Shown piece by piece: positions 12,069-23,719 of a stretch of 64,000 bases of DNA; within the stretch, counting starts at the first letter, position 1, and every line of letters starts with the position of its first letter. Below the pieces are notes generated by a model, which was given only the letters and a program-made list of their open reading frames with translations, was not told where the DNA came from and made no database searches. Position numbers and translations under genes: made by a program. Origin of the DNA: Cryptomeria japonica (Eukaryota > Streptophyta > Pinopsida > Cupressales > Cupressaceae); NCBI RefSeq assembly GCF_030272615.1, contig NC_081410.1:259811533-259875532 (forward strand), read 5' to 3'.

Positions 12069-12890
12069 TGGTTTCCTTCTGGCGAATGACAGAGCGACAA
12101 ATCAGCGCCGTAGGTGACTGGATGCCAGGTGTTCATGACGAGTCAGCAGGCCCACCATTCCTAAGAGCCTTTTCAAAGGATTAAATGCCGATCAACTTCA
12201 GAGATGATCCAATGGCTGACACTATTTCGCAAGGGTAAGTTGCTCACTCTTTACGCCCGCGAAATAGCGAGAATGAACGGGAACCGTCCACGTGTCATGA
12301 TAATGACGTGGAAGATAGACCTGTTGAGATGAAAGTGGGGCCCTCGTGGTTTCCTCCTAGCGAATGACAGAGTGACAAATCAGCTCCGCAAGTGACTGGA
12401 TGCCAAGTGTTCGTGACGAGTCAGCGGGCCCACCATTCCTGAGAGCCCTCTTGGAGGATTAAATGCCGATCAACTTCAGAGATGATCCAACGGTTGACGC
12501 TATTTCGCAAGGGTAAGCTGCTCACTCTTTACGCTCGCGAAATAGCGAGAATGAACGAGAACCGTCCATGTGTCATGATAATGATGTGGGAGATAGACCT
12601 GTTGAGATGAAAGTGGGGCCCCCGTGGTTTCCTCCTGGCGAATGACAGAGTGACAAATCAGCTCCGCAGGTGACTGGATGCCAAGTGTTCGTGACGAGTC
12701 AGCGGGCCCACCATTCCTGAGAGCCCTCTCGGAGGATTAAATGCCGATCAGCTTCAGAGATTATCCAACGGCCGACGCTATTTCACAAGGGTAAGCTGCT
12801 CACTCTTTATGCCCGTGAAATAGCGAGAATGAATGAGAATCGTCCACGTGTCATGATGATACGTGGTCAAAAGAAGAAAGTGTGGGCCCG
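12069..12890 (+). repeat. Three tandem 280-bp repeats with palindromes and G-boxes
   Basis: Copies start near 12,069, 12,349 and 12,628; each opens with TTTCCT(T/C)CT(G/A)GCGAATGACAG. Each contains the inverted repeat CTATTTCGC...GCGAAATAG (12,222-12,267, 12,499-12,546, 12,777-12,824; loops of about 28 bases) followed by GTCCACGTGTCATGAT, an ACGT-core G-box/ABRE-like site (the middle copy reads CATGTG). Repeated enhancer blocks of this kind are known from U3 regions of plant LTRs. The third copy passes into a TATA box 20 bases downstream. Confidence 0.85.
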
Positions 12891-12908
12891 CCAAGGTGGA
12901 AATGTCGG

Positions 12909-12916
12909 TATAAAAG
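12909..12916 (+). promoter_or_regulatory. Candidate TATA box
   Basis: TATAAAAG directly after the 280-bp repeats and about 600 bases before the ATG at 13,506. A further CCACGTGG lies at 12,978-12,985. A fifth, diverged palindrome (GTTATTTCGC...GCGAAGTTGCG) lies at 13,081-13,130. Confidence 0.5.
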
Positions 12917-13505
12917 AAAGACACGCGGCCAGTATCAAGCAGAATGTGAAGGGAATTTCAAGGCCAATGATTCGATGCCACGTGGTATTATGCAGCCAAT
13001 AAAAAAGTGGGACCCAGAAAAAGGTTAAAAGCCATCAGTTAATCTAATGTTCGATCAAGTTTCTTTTGATCGAACGGTTGGCGTTATTTCGCATGGCTAA
13101 GCTGGTCGATGGTTATGCTTCGCGAAGTTGCGAAAGAGAAAAATGGAACACTTGCAGGAATGTTGTGACCCGTTGGAGCGAAAAATACGAATTCTCATAT
13201 GAATTCAATTTCGAAGGGACGGCCGGAGCATGCGGAATCAATGTTACAATTAAGGCCTGAGTACAAATATTTGATTTCCTAACTACCAAGCGAAGATATC
13301 TTTTAAAAGATTTTGCAGAAGAGCAGATGCAGAGTTATCTCCTTCATATCCAGAGCAAGACGGTTCAGTTGCAGAGCAATTTCCTTCAAGCAAAAATCAG
13401 GTTCTCTTATATTTTTGTAGCAATTCTTGTGTGGTGTTCTAAGTAAGATAATTCTTCTATCGTAGGATTGTTTTAGAGTGATATTCATTTTCTTGCATCT
13501 TCAAA

Positions 13506-16500
13506 ATGGCTCCTAAAAGGGAATTTTCTAGCAAGGTTAATTATTTGGAAAGAAGTGTATGTGATGATTTTTTAGAACAGTTGACATTGTCAACCAATTA
13601 GGCATCAAAGGCCAAAGAGTTAGTGCCTAGGGCTCCCCGTCTGAAGATAGGAGAAGGATTGTATGACAAGGGTAATTGGCTGAGAGACCCACAGGTGGGA
13701 TTGTCCGGGTTGGGGTTGTTTAAAGTTGGATTTGGAATGAGAAATTCTCCTGCCCCTCAAAATAGTATCTGGGAACTAGATGTTGGGAAATTGGTAGTCC
13801 CAGGGGTATTCATGGATACAGACCTGCTAACCCAAATGGCATTGAACTATGATCCAGTCACAAGATGCATCCGGGATGTAAATGGGAAAACCCTTGTGGA
13901 AATTAATGCTGAAGAATTAAGGACAACATTTGGGCTTAATGAGTTCACAAACTTCTTGGAACCCATAAATTTCACATCATTAGCCCGAGTTTACAGTGCA
14001 CAGAGAAGTCATCTCAGAAATGGGCCTCTCAAGGAGCTTTTTGTGAAAATAGGAGGGTTAGCAGTTGTAGGACCGAATACACAAGAGCCCTTCTCATTGA
14101 GTATGTTTACCCTGAGGGCTAAAGGAATGTATTGGGCACTTTGTCAAGTCCTAGGAGAAGATGCTGAAGCAAATATGCCAAATCATTACTTGCTAATGAT
14201 CGCCCAGATTTTGAATCCTTCTCTTGCTATCATATTTGATTATGCCTCCTTCATCGCCGATGCTATCCATGGAGGCTTGATAGGAATAAAGAATGGAAAG
14301 GTGGATAGACCTTTCGGATGGTATTCACTCTTAATGCACCTTTTTCTCTTCAAAGGTGGTGATTATTTTGCCAGTGGACTAGACCTGGTTAAGGAAAAGG
14401 AAGGAGAAAAAATGCCAGTACAATTATGGAGTACTGTGTTGTCATGGGACAGAGAGGATGCTAGTTTTTTGAAGTTTGACAAATATTTTGCATCCAAAAT
14501 AAGAACTCTCTTATGCTCTGATAACCCAAGAGTCCCCAAGGTTCTTCTGGAATTCATAAGGCCAAAAGAATTCGCAGAGAACATCAAGATTGTTCATAAC
14601 TGGGGCGACATTTATTTATATCCAGTCTCCACAGTTTTTAGAGTTTTTGGTTTCAGAGGTACTCCATTTTTGTTACCTTACCAGGTCCCTCTCAAAGTGG
14701 GAATAGCGGAGATCCTTAGGAAAATTGGTGGCCTACAAGAGGCAGAGTTAACAGGCAGAGGCAAAGGGACTATTTTCCCTGCAGCTACCATAGCCCACCA
14801 ATTCATAATAACAAAGGGAGGCTGGAATTGTTTTGAGGATTTCCTCAAACCTTACCATTTATCTACTGCAGTGTCTAGGTGTGCTGATCCAGAGGACTTC
14901 TTCAACGGTGTGTTCAGGAAGAAGGTAGCATGCAGAGGTAGGCCTCATCAATTCCAATTTCCTGAAGACCTCATCAGAAATGAATTTGATTTAGATGAGC
15001 AGGAATTAAGGAAAGAAAAGTGGGTGGCTTACAAGAAAGCCTTGGATTTTGTGCACCAATTTGATGCTAGCTATTATCCATTGTCTAGCTTCTTCCCATT
15101 GGAAGAAAAAATAAAGTTTTTGATTGTTTGCTTTGAAGATGTAATGCAAACACTAAAGGAAAAGAGGGAAGCTGTGATTATAGCAACCCTGAAAAGGCCA
15201 GAGTAATCCTAAGCAGGTTAACTTCCAGCAAGGCAATTCCTCCTGGTGATTACACATTGCATAAGAAATCAGGTTACAGTGTGTTGGTGCCTACAACAGG
15301 GGAGCCCTCTACATCCAAAGGAAAGAGGAAGATACAAGATGTCATTGACATCCAAGACAACCCAAAAAGGCAAAGGGTGGGGAAGGAAGTGTAATCAGAT
15401 ACACCCTTGTATTCCCCATCCCAATCCCCTATCCATATAGGAGATGAACAAGCAGCGGCTGAACACCTCTTGCAGTTGGGAAGCTTAGGGGAAATTGCAT
15501 ACACCTATGATGAAGTGGAGGAAGGGATGCCAGAAGAGCCCATTGATGCTAAAATGGATATTACCTCCACTGAACTCAAAGGCCAAGAGTGGGATCCAGA
15601 GATAAAAAAGGCAAGTAGTGCCTTTTTAGCTGATGACAACTTTGTCACATCGGAAGCATTTATGCAATTCATTTGGAAACAGCATATAGACAGATATAAT
15701 GCTAGATGTGAGACAAGAAAGGCTGAGCAGCCTAATAAGGATCTAGCCTCAGTGGAGGAAGAAATAAAATAGGAGATGATGGAAGAATTTAAAACCATCA
15801 CTCCTGAGCAGGGAAGAGATCTAGTAGCACAAGCTGGAGTGCTTATCTTGCCAGAGTGGGATATTGCTGATGCCCTGGTGCTGGATGCAGTAAGGAAAGA
15901 GACCAAACCCATGGAAGGGGTTACCTTCAATAAGGATAATGCTGCACTAGTCATGTGGTCTCTCAAGAGAAATGAGAGCAAGAAAGGCAAAGACACCCCA
16001 GGGTCAAGTTACCTTGGAGGAATGATGGTACAAAGAGTGCAGAGTACAGGGGTAGTAGAGGTTGCAAGCACTGTGTTGGAAACTGCAAAATTTAGTGTTG
16101 CAGTGGCAGAGAAGGAAGCCAAAGAGAAGGAGGCCCTCCAAATTAAGTTGGAAACAGTTTTAAAGGCCTATAACAGTGCCAAGGAGGAGGTAAGAGGCAA
16201 AGATAGCATCATTGCCAAGCTGCAGAGCCAATTAATGGGACAGCACCAACAAGGTGAGTCTTCAACATTGATGATTTCCTCTTCTCCTGCAAGACCTCCG
16301 CCTACTAGCCCTATTATTGAATTTCCACCATCTCCAGCACCCTCCACCTCTCAAATGATTGAGATCACACCCCAAGAACTAGAAAACCTGAAGCAGGCTC
16401 AGGCCTTATATGTAGGGAAATATGAGGAAAAGGTAAGGGCCACAATCTCTAGTTTTGCAGATACGATAAATGCCTCATTGCTTTACAACAATGTGGGAAA

Positions 16501-17146
16501 AATTATGGAGATATGGAATGAGCTGAGAAGAGATAAGGCAATTTTGACACCCATTTTTGACAGATGGAGACCTAGGGAGTAGGATTTAGAGTTCATGTGT
16601 GTATCTTGTGATGAAGCAAGAGCTAATCCCATTATCAAATCCACTTCTGATGTCGCTAAGGTCTTAATGCAATTGGAAATAGAGGTGGATAATGTGGATA
16701 GAAGGGTTAAATTGCTTAAGAAGGAATACACTGATCAAGTTTGTGAGTTGCTCCCAGGAATTTTTGCTAATCCGGATCAGTTAAAAAACAAGTAGATATG
16801 GCTTAAGGAGATAGAAGCCAAATTGTCAGCAAGAGTCAAAGGAATCATTGATCTTGATGATACTTCTTTCTTTGTTGCGACAATACAAGAGATAGAAAAA
16901 ATTAAGTCACATTATGGTTTTCTTAATTCAGAAGTCAACAAACTGAGGAATTCTTGGAAAAGGTTGACTAAAAATAAAGATGATGTGATTAATTTTTCAT
17001 GGCCGACAGAAGAGATATATGGTGAGTGGGAAATTAAGTATGCCACCCATGATCCAGAACAGTTGGAGAGCGCCCCTGAAAAGACAGAAGAGGTTGCAAC
17101 CAAACAACCTATTGAACAAACTACAGAGGCTGAAAAGAGCTTGTAA
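13506..17146 (+). pseudogene. Decayed ~1,200-codon RT-less ORF, retroelement-associated
   Basis: One reading frame starting MAPKREFSSKVNYLERSV at 13,506. It is interrupted by a TAG at 13,599, open for 527 codons to 15,206, then continues after a one-base shift near 15,195 with a TAA near 15,392 and TAGs at 15,770, 16,580 and 16,793, ending TAA at 17,146. The N-terminal 500 residues look globular (helical, with LRTTFGLNEF and FGWYSLLMHLFLF). The middle has a basic KGKRK/NPKRQR stretch like a nuclear signal. The C-terminal third is charged coiled coil split by a Pro/Ser-rich run. No RT, integrase or zinc motif is present. Block order resembles 23,818-25,431. Possibly related to plant mobile-domain or envelope-like ORFs, but I cannot assign a function. 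Confidence 0.6.
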
Positions 17147-18049
17147 CTATTTTTTGCGGAAAACTTGTAATCTCTTAATTTTTGAAAAGAAATGATTGTA
17201 ACAAACTCTCCTTGAAAGGTCTGAAGCTTTGTGCATCCATGTTGTTATAAATGGATACCAGGACTAGAGGAAAGGGGATCACAAAATTTTGTAAGAAAAC
17301 GCTGCAGAAATTTACCTGAGCTTTTCTAAGTCTAATGGAGAATCAGAATTTATTGTAATACTCTTTGAACTGAATATCAATATATAGGCCATCGGTTTTG
17401 AGTAAAGATTTGTGTTTTCTTCAAGTTTGTTCACAAATTTATTTACTGTTTTCATTCTGAATAATCTAGGGTTATTCTGTTTGAATGGAATTGCAAAGCA
17501 ATTTTAGTATAAGTGTTTATTAGCTTTTCTCTTTAGGAGGGAAATTAAATATGCGGGATCACTCATACCAGTAAATTCTTTGGGAGGAACTTAGAATTTT
17601 GAGGACCATAGCTTAGTTTGGAATGATTGGTTTCATGTATGTGTCAGGCATATATAAGGATTAATAAAAAACCAAGCTGACGGGAAGTATAAAGACGTAT
17701 TGTTTAAGGGGTTTATTTGAAGTTTAGATGACTCTGTGACCTTGGATAAGGCACTAGTATTAATTGAAGTTGTTTATTGCATGCTTTGTTGATCGAAATG
17801 CCGAATTTAAATACAATTTCCATCCTTTGTTTTCAGTTAATTTTAGGGTGAATAAATCCATTGGTTTTCTAGACTGGTTTGCTGTGGGTTTATGTTCGAA
17901 AGTGTGAATTTAATTCACAAAGGTATACCCACCTGGGCTTTGAGGAAGCCCGAAGTGTAGAAGGTCTATCCAAACCTTGTCATATGTTGCCTTGAAAATT
18001 TCCTTATCTTTGATATCTCTCCTGTACCAAGTTTTAAACCATATTAATT
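17147..18049. other. No gene seen; possible downstream LTR-like region
   Basis: AT-rich non-coding sequence with TATAAATGG at 17,246-17,254 and a purine run AGGAGGGAAATTAAATA near 17,536-17,552. I compared it by eye with 11,640-13,500 and found no repeat that would make the two an LTR pair. Confidence 0.4.
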
Positions 18050-18490
18050 TGAGGATGTTAAAGGGAATTAGATTTTGAAGACAACAGGTCCCACTTTGAT
18101 AGGCAATATAACTGATTGCTTAGATGAGTGTTCCTCTTCATCATAGGCCTTTATCGTAATCTTTTTCTTTGGCTCAACTGCACTTTCATCAAACCCAAGC
18201 TCTCTAATTAATTTTAGAGTATAAATATTTAGACCTGATCCCCATCTATCAGAACTTGCTTGATCTTAACTTTATGGACAAATACTTCGATGTGTATGGG
18301 TGCATTTTGCATTTATCGCATGGATGAAACGTCATTCTCGATGAAAGTGATGGTATAAGGGGAGGTGATATGTCCCACCATAACTTGAAATTGATCTACA
18401 TGTAGGTTTGTAGGCACTATGGTAGTAGCGAGCATTTTATCAAGGATAGCTTTATGTTCATGGGTTAAGCTTAGAAACTCAAGTATAGAA
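18050..18490 (-). pseudogene. Second Tat element: aspartic protease
   Basis: Minus-strand reading gives a helical lead (LSLTHEHKAILDKMLATTIV), then VMVGHITSPYTITFIENDV, then KQVLIDGD at the catalytic position (family LIDGGSA) and TIKAYDEEEHSSKQSVILPI. This is the protease of Tat-type gypsy polyproteins and follows gag in the correct order. The Gly-Ser after the catalytic Asp is damaged and several stops are present. Similarity ends near 18,050. It differs clearly in sequence from the protease remnant at 11,060-11,630, so it is a separate element. Confidence 0.75.
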
Positions 18491-20028
18491 ATCTATGCGA
18501 GCATTTTTCCTAAATGCTTTATAAGGTTGTATTGTGGAGTTAGTGCAACAGGTTTAGAATTAGGGCCTCTAAGGAGAAATGTGCCTCTACGGGTAGTAGC
18601 ATTACAATCAATTTCTTTACCTTTTATGCTGAAAGTGTTCACATTATTATCAGCTTCACTGATGTTATTTATGGTATAATAATATTTACCATCGGTATAC
18701 TTCAGGCCATCGCCAGATTTATGGGCCTTTCCTTTATCTTTGTCATTCTTAAGGAAAGGACTCTTGAATATCTCACGATCAGAATTATCAAAGGGAGTAT
18801 GTCCATAAACCAAAATCGTTCCCTCATCAAGAAGGTCTTGTATCACATGTCGAAGTTTATTAAAGCTGTTAGGCTTGTGACCCTTATGTCTATGATAGTC
18901 GCAAAAGTGATCGACATTCCATCATGGAGGTTTGACTTGTGGATTGTATTCTCTAATATCAGGTAGCATTATAAGATTGTTTTTAAAGAGTTCTTTAAAT
19001 GTCGACTTGAGCGGTTGTCCTAATGGTGTAAAATTTCATTTAGGGAAGCTTCTTTGTTTCTCTTTTCCTTTGATTGAGGATGAAACTTTAATGTTTTAAA
19101 CAAATGATGATGTTTTATAATTTTTCATGTCAACAACTCTGTCATTGACCACAATCTTGTTCTTAGCCCAAAAGGGTGTTTTGTTGTTTGAACTCGATCC
19201 TTTGTGATATTTATCATCATTTATCTTTATAGTACAATCGTCAATAAGGGTTTGTTGAATGTGGAAGAAATGATGATGTTTTAGAATTTTTTGTGTCAAC
19301 AACTCCATCATTAACCAGTCTTGTTCTTAGCCCAAAAGGGTGTTTTGTGGTTTGAACTCAATCTTTTGTGATATTTATCATTATTTATCTTTATAGTACC
19401 ATCATCGATAAGGGTTTGTTCAATGCAGAATCCCCTGTCTATAACCTCATCAAAGGTGTCCAAACACTTGAGGCAAAGTTCTCTTCCAATTTCCTTGTTT
19501 TATTATGACAAAAGAGGTCAACAAGTTGTTTATCAGGATTGTCATAGGCCACTCTTTTTGTTAAATGTATCCATCTTTATAAAAATGATACGAAGGATTC
19601 CCTTTGTTTTTGTTTGGTATTGAAGAGGTCTATCATGGTCACCTCATGTTCATATTTATAAGAATAGTGTGAGATAAAATTATTAGCCAATTCTTGGAAA
19701 GATTTGATAGTCAGAGGTAATCGGGAGAACCATTCCATAGTGCTTCCTCTAAGACTCTGAGAAAATAGTCTCATAAGGTATGTTTCATCCACTGCAAATT
19801 ATGAGGTGGTAGCACAAAATTCTCTCAAGTGATCTTTAGGGTCCCCTTTCCTCTATACTTATACAATTTGGGTATCTCCCAATGATCTTATTCTTGAGTG
19901 TCTAATTCTTGTCTCAATGCTCTTAATTCATTCAAAATGGGATCATTGGTAGGCATAGATTTTGATGTTTTCATAGATCTCTTGTATCCTAGTTGGAGGT
20001 AGAAAGGTCTGTGATCTTTTATTCTCTC
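18491..20028 (-). pseudogene. Second Tat element: gag, main part
   Basis: The capsid block is clear: near 19,577-19,870 the minus strand gives YRGKGDPKDHLREFCATT and, after a stop, DETYLMRLFSQSLRGSTMEW, FSRLPLTIKSFQELANNFIS, matching the retrotransposon gag domain of the Tat lineage. Downstream, 18,493-18,846 is the gag-protease spacer. The N-terminal reading frame is cut at 20,028-20,033 by the unit 20,034-37,652 and resumes in phase at 37,658. A tandem duplication of about 164 bp lies inside at 19,103-19,437. Function lost. Confidence 0.85.
19103..19437. repeat. Tandem duplication of about 164 bp within Tat gag
   Basis: TTCTTAGCCCAAAAGGGTGT occurs at 19,161 and again 164 bases on. Flanking sequence matches over most of both units with about a dozen differences, so the duplication is not very recent. 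Confidence 0.8.
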
Positions 20029-20033
20029 CTCAT
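20029..20033. repeat. Target-site duplication CTCAT, left copy
   Basis: CTCAT precedes the TGTAATGACAC end of the left LTR. The same five bases follow the right LTR at 37,653-37,657. Confidence 0.8.
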
Positions 20034-20891
20034 TGTAATGACACTTTTTTCTATGGTTAATTTTGCCATTAGCAGCGGATTAAATAAATAAAATATTAAG
20101 TTAAACCTAACGTAATTAACCTTTTACCTAAGATAAATAATTTAATAGTAAGGTGTTTAATTTACTATTTATTATGAAGTGATTGCACAATATTTGAATA
20201 AATTTTCAAAAGTAGTTATTCAAGGTAACAACAAACTAATTTGTCATAAATTTATATTTTATATTGAATGAACATTCAAAACATTTATACTACAATTATA
20301 AATAATATTAATGATTAACTTTCATTATAAACATGAATTAACATCAATAATCAATAATAAAGCTTTGAGATAATAATTTGCAATAGTGAAATATTAGGAC
20401 CATGCCTAAATAAAATTGAATAATAAATATTTGTAAATCACAAAGAGGCTGCTTTGCGGCATGCAGAGGATTAGTTACATGCCTAGGGTTTCCAGACAAG
20501 GAAGCACTCGAGGAGGACATGGTTCCTACACAAATTCCCACTTGCCTTCATGACATGAAATAAAAACAACCTTGGCCAGGACAATCCCGGGTGTACGATG
20601 TACTCAGAGTTGGACACATACTATATGCCCCTTATCCAATGCCCAATTCCCAACCACCAGACCTTAACTATCCCCTTTCTTGTGGTCCTTTCAATTTATC
20701 CTTCTCTTATACTATTGTATGTATCCCATATTGTTCTCCCTATGTCCTTCTCTATTAATTCATAGGTTTCAAATAATGTCTCAAGGGTGGTTAAAAAATT
20801 CACACACCTTCGTAATAATGTTCATAATTAGATTTATTTAATACTCTTTATTACAATTTCAGTCTACAGGAAAAAGTCCCATAACATTTCT
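20034..20891 (-). repeat. 3' LTR of the LTR-bounded unit
   Basis: Starts TGTAATGACAC and ends CCCATAACA on the plus strand (TG...CA). From 20,312 on it matches 30,406-30,653 followed by 37,338-37,652 closely; shared landmarks include ATTAACATCAATAATCAATA and TCAAGGGTGGTTA. Confidence 0.82.
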
Positions 20892-21638
20892 CCCCCTGTA
20901 ATTGATCTATTGTCCTCAATAGAAAGAGATTCATATACATCACAACTCAAATAAAGCATGATTAATAAACAAAATTACTAATATTGAATATTTATACTTC
21001 ATTTCCATGTTTTATTTTACTTCATCTATATTTTTTCCATCTTTTTATTCAATGAAATTTAAAAGATCCATGATAATACATCTAATTAAAAAATTTTGAC
21101 AAGAGTCTTATGAAAGATATCATGACTTTTTTTTATTTTTTTATTTGAAGAGCCAACCATAATTTATACATTTTAATCTCCTATATTTTTAACTTTATCA
21201 CTTTACTCATTCATGCAATGGTCACTCATAATTTATAGAAGTATAATCTTTATACTCAACATACATTCCAAGATGACATTCATGCATTCCAAACTACATG
21301 AGTATCCTCTTTTACTATAAAATAAAGCACATGTACAAGGTTATTAGGTTGATCAAGTCCAATAACAAGTTACACTGAAACAAAACATGGCAATATTACT
21401 AGGCATCTTAATAATAATAGAACAATGGTAAACTATTAGCATGCATTGAGCACTTCATAAAATTTTGGTCTAGTGTTTCCTTTATAAAAAAAATATTTAT
21501 TTAATAAAAATCATCAATTGATCAAGTAGTAATGGTCCACTCACAATTAGAATCATGTAAGAAAACTTTCCATGAAATAGGATTGGAAATTATTAGACTA
21601 TATATAACATGGATTACATGAGATATAAGACAAACTAG
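20892..21638. other. Interior of LTR-bounded unit, no gene seen
   Basis: A polypurine tract (minus strand) lies at 20,892-20,905; beyond it is AT-rich sequence with no coding similarity on either strand. Confidence 0.5.
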
Positions 21639-22453
21639 TGCTGGAATTCTACAATCTAATGAGAATAGTTGATGTTGTCATTGATGGCAACCAACTGGCA
21701 ATCAATCGGCAACAAGTTTCTACACATGCACCGGCATCACATACATCATGCACAGGCAGGCACCGACACCGATAGACACTTTCACTGACATCCGGATTAC
21801 ACCGAAAATGAAGTATACTGACACTCAGGCCGACATGGGATAAAGTTTTTCTTATATGAATTCTATTGTAAATGTAATTAATTATTTGTAAGCCAACTTA
21901 GTATATTGTAATAGACTCATATATGTATGAGATCTCATAGGTCATTTTGTGTAATGGTTGAATGTAATAGGAGATTATTTTGTATTAGGTGATATAGTGG
22001 ACATCGAAGGTTTTGGTTATGATATATGACTGAGCTTAAACTGGTACTGAACCAGGCATTAGAGATGCTATTTTGAGCAGTACATTGTATTGGATTTAAT
22101 TATCCATATTGTAGTTAGTGAGACTCTTTTGAGCAGTGCACTCCAGTAGTTGGCCTTCCTGCATGTGCAAGCCCCTATTGTAAGTAGTATTTATTCATAT
22201 TGGCCAATGAGTAAATATTGTGGGTCACAAATCCCACCGAGGTTTTTCCCACACCAGGTCTCCTCATTAAAATATCTTGTGTTATGGTGTGCATTTATGC
22301 TCTCTGTTATTTTTGTTTACAACACTATTTCTTGTTCACCGGTACATTGTTTTGGGTTGCAAAGTTATAAATAAGTTTAAATATTCCACTCACTGGTTAG
22401 ACACTAATTCACCCCTCCTCTCAGTGTCTTTGGGACTATCATTGAATCTAACA
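21639..22453 (+). repeat. 5' LTR of pol-less element
   Basis: TGCTGGAATT...ATCTAACA. Its first 150 bases match 27,519-27,680 (CTAATGAGAATAGTT, GTTGTCATTGATGGCAACCA). It ends directly before the primer site. Confidence 0.82.
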
Positions 22454-22468
22454 ATTGGTATCAGAGCC
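22454..22468 (+). promoter_or_regulatory. Primer-binding site, tRNA-iMet type
   Basis: ATTGGTATCAGAGCC adjoins the LTR end and matches the plant initiator-Met primer consensus exactly over TGGTATCAGAGC. Confidence 0.9.
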
Positions 22469-22569
22469 TGGTCCTCTATTTGCAAAAGCCTAACAGCTTG
22501 AGGAAGATTCTGAAACTGGTACAAATGTAGAATTTAAGAAAATAGTTGGAAGGAGCTCTCGAAGATTTT

Positions 22570-23638
22570 TAATGCAGAAAAATTGAAGAATATCAAACTT
22601 GAAGATGATCTAAGGACTGCTAAGGAATTCATTAAAGGACTTCAAGAGAAGCTAGTTATAACACAAAATAAGAGAAAAGAACTTCATGAGCAAATGTAGA
22701 AACATGATGATGAAAAAGAAACTCTTAGTGATATTGCAGACAAGTTGAGGCAAGAGAACACTAACATGAGGAGTGAAATGCAAGATATGACCATGAGTCT
22801 ATGTAAGGATCTTGAAGACAGAAAGAAGAATGAAGAAGATTTGACTAGAAGAATTAATGATGGAGGTAATGAAAATCTGAGACTTTGTCATGAAATTGAT
22901 ATGCTAAAGACAAATTTGATTCACATGCAACATGATAAAGAAAAGATTGTGAGACAAGTTGGAATTATTGAAAATGAGTCGATCACTGCAAATGAACACA
23001 AAGAAAAATTCAAGAAAATTTTAGAAAGACTTGATGACATGCTGAAAAGACAAAAACCTGATGGAGATACAATTGGACCTGGATTTGAACATGGAGAAAG
23101 TTCAGGGACTGCAAACAATCAAGATCACAGTAAATCGGTAAGACAACCTAATGCCTATACATTTAATGGGAAATGTTTTAATTGCAATAAATTTGGTCAT
23201 AAAGCAAATCAATACAGATTTAGAAATAATCAGAATACAAACCTACCCACCGGTCAATGTTACAAATGCAATAAAGTTGGTCACAATTCAGAAAATTGCA
23301 GAATGAATGTGAAATGCTATTTTTGTGGTAGATTTGGACATTTATTTAATCAAAGCAGATCACAAACCGGTCAAGGATATGGAAAAGCTATTTAGAGGAA
23401 TAATGTAACTTGTTATGCATGTAACAAGATTGGGCATATTGTGAAATTTTGTAGAAGCACGGCTATATCGGCAAACAATAAAGGATCTAGTGTGAAGGAA
23501 AAAGAAAAGGTAAATGAAATAAAGCAAGAATTTTCAAAACAATAGATTAAGAAGGGAGATCAGAAAGTTGATGAATCTATCTCTACACCAGTTGAACAGA
23601 GTAACCCTCTACCAGTAGGAGATTCTTCATCTAACTAA
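22570..23638 (+). pseudogene. Gag-like protein with coiled coil and four CCHC knuckles
   Basis: The frame runs from about 22,570 to a TAA at 23,636, with TAGs at 22,697, 23,393 and near 23,543. The first 170 residues are charged coiled coil. Then come four zinc knuckles that would bind element RNA: CFNCNKFGHKANQY (last Cys lost), CYKCNKVGHNSENC (intact), CYFCGRFGHLFNQS (last Cys lost) and, after the TAG, CYACNKIGHIVKFC (intact). The layout is close to the gag at 63,005-64,000, including an N-[E]-x-KEKF motif and the GES and VRQPNA motifs before the knuckles. A typical globular capsid domain is not obvious. Confidence 0.8.
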
Positions 23639-23719
23639 GGAATAATCATTAGGGGGTATGGCAGCAAGTTGAAAATCATTCATTCTACGCTCGGTTGATG
23701 GGAAGAAGATACATTTCTT

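Noticed and set aside
13066-13488. Short ORFs at 13,066-13,260 (+) and 13,303-13,488 (-)
   Set aside because: Lie in the probable leader between TATA box and ATG; low complexity, no family.
11472-18091. GGTCC at 11,472-11,476 and 18,087-18,091 with TG...CA-like ends, suggesting one LTR insertion splitting a Tat protease
   Set aside because: Coding similarity of the left fragment continues past GGTCC to about 11,630 and overlaps that of the right fragment, and the two proteases differ; no LTR pair was found. The match is from a conserved Gly-Pro codon pair.
20312-20891. First read as a solo LTR of 580 bp
   Set aside because: TG end and CTCAT duplication were found at 20,029-20,034, giving an 858-bp LTR whose right-hand partner is truncated.
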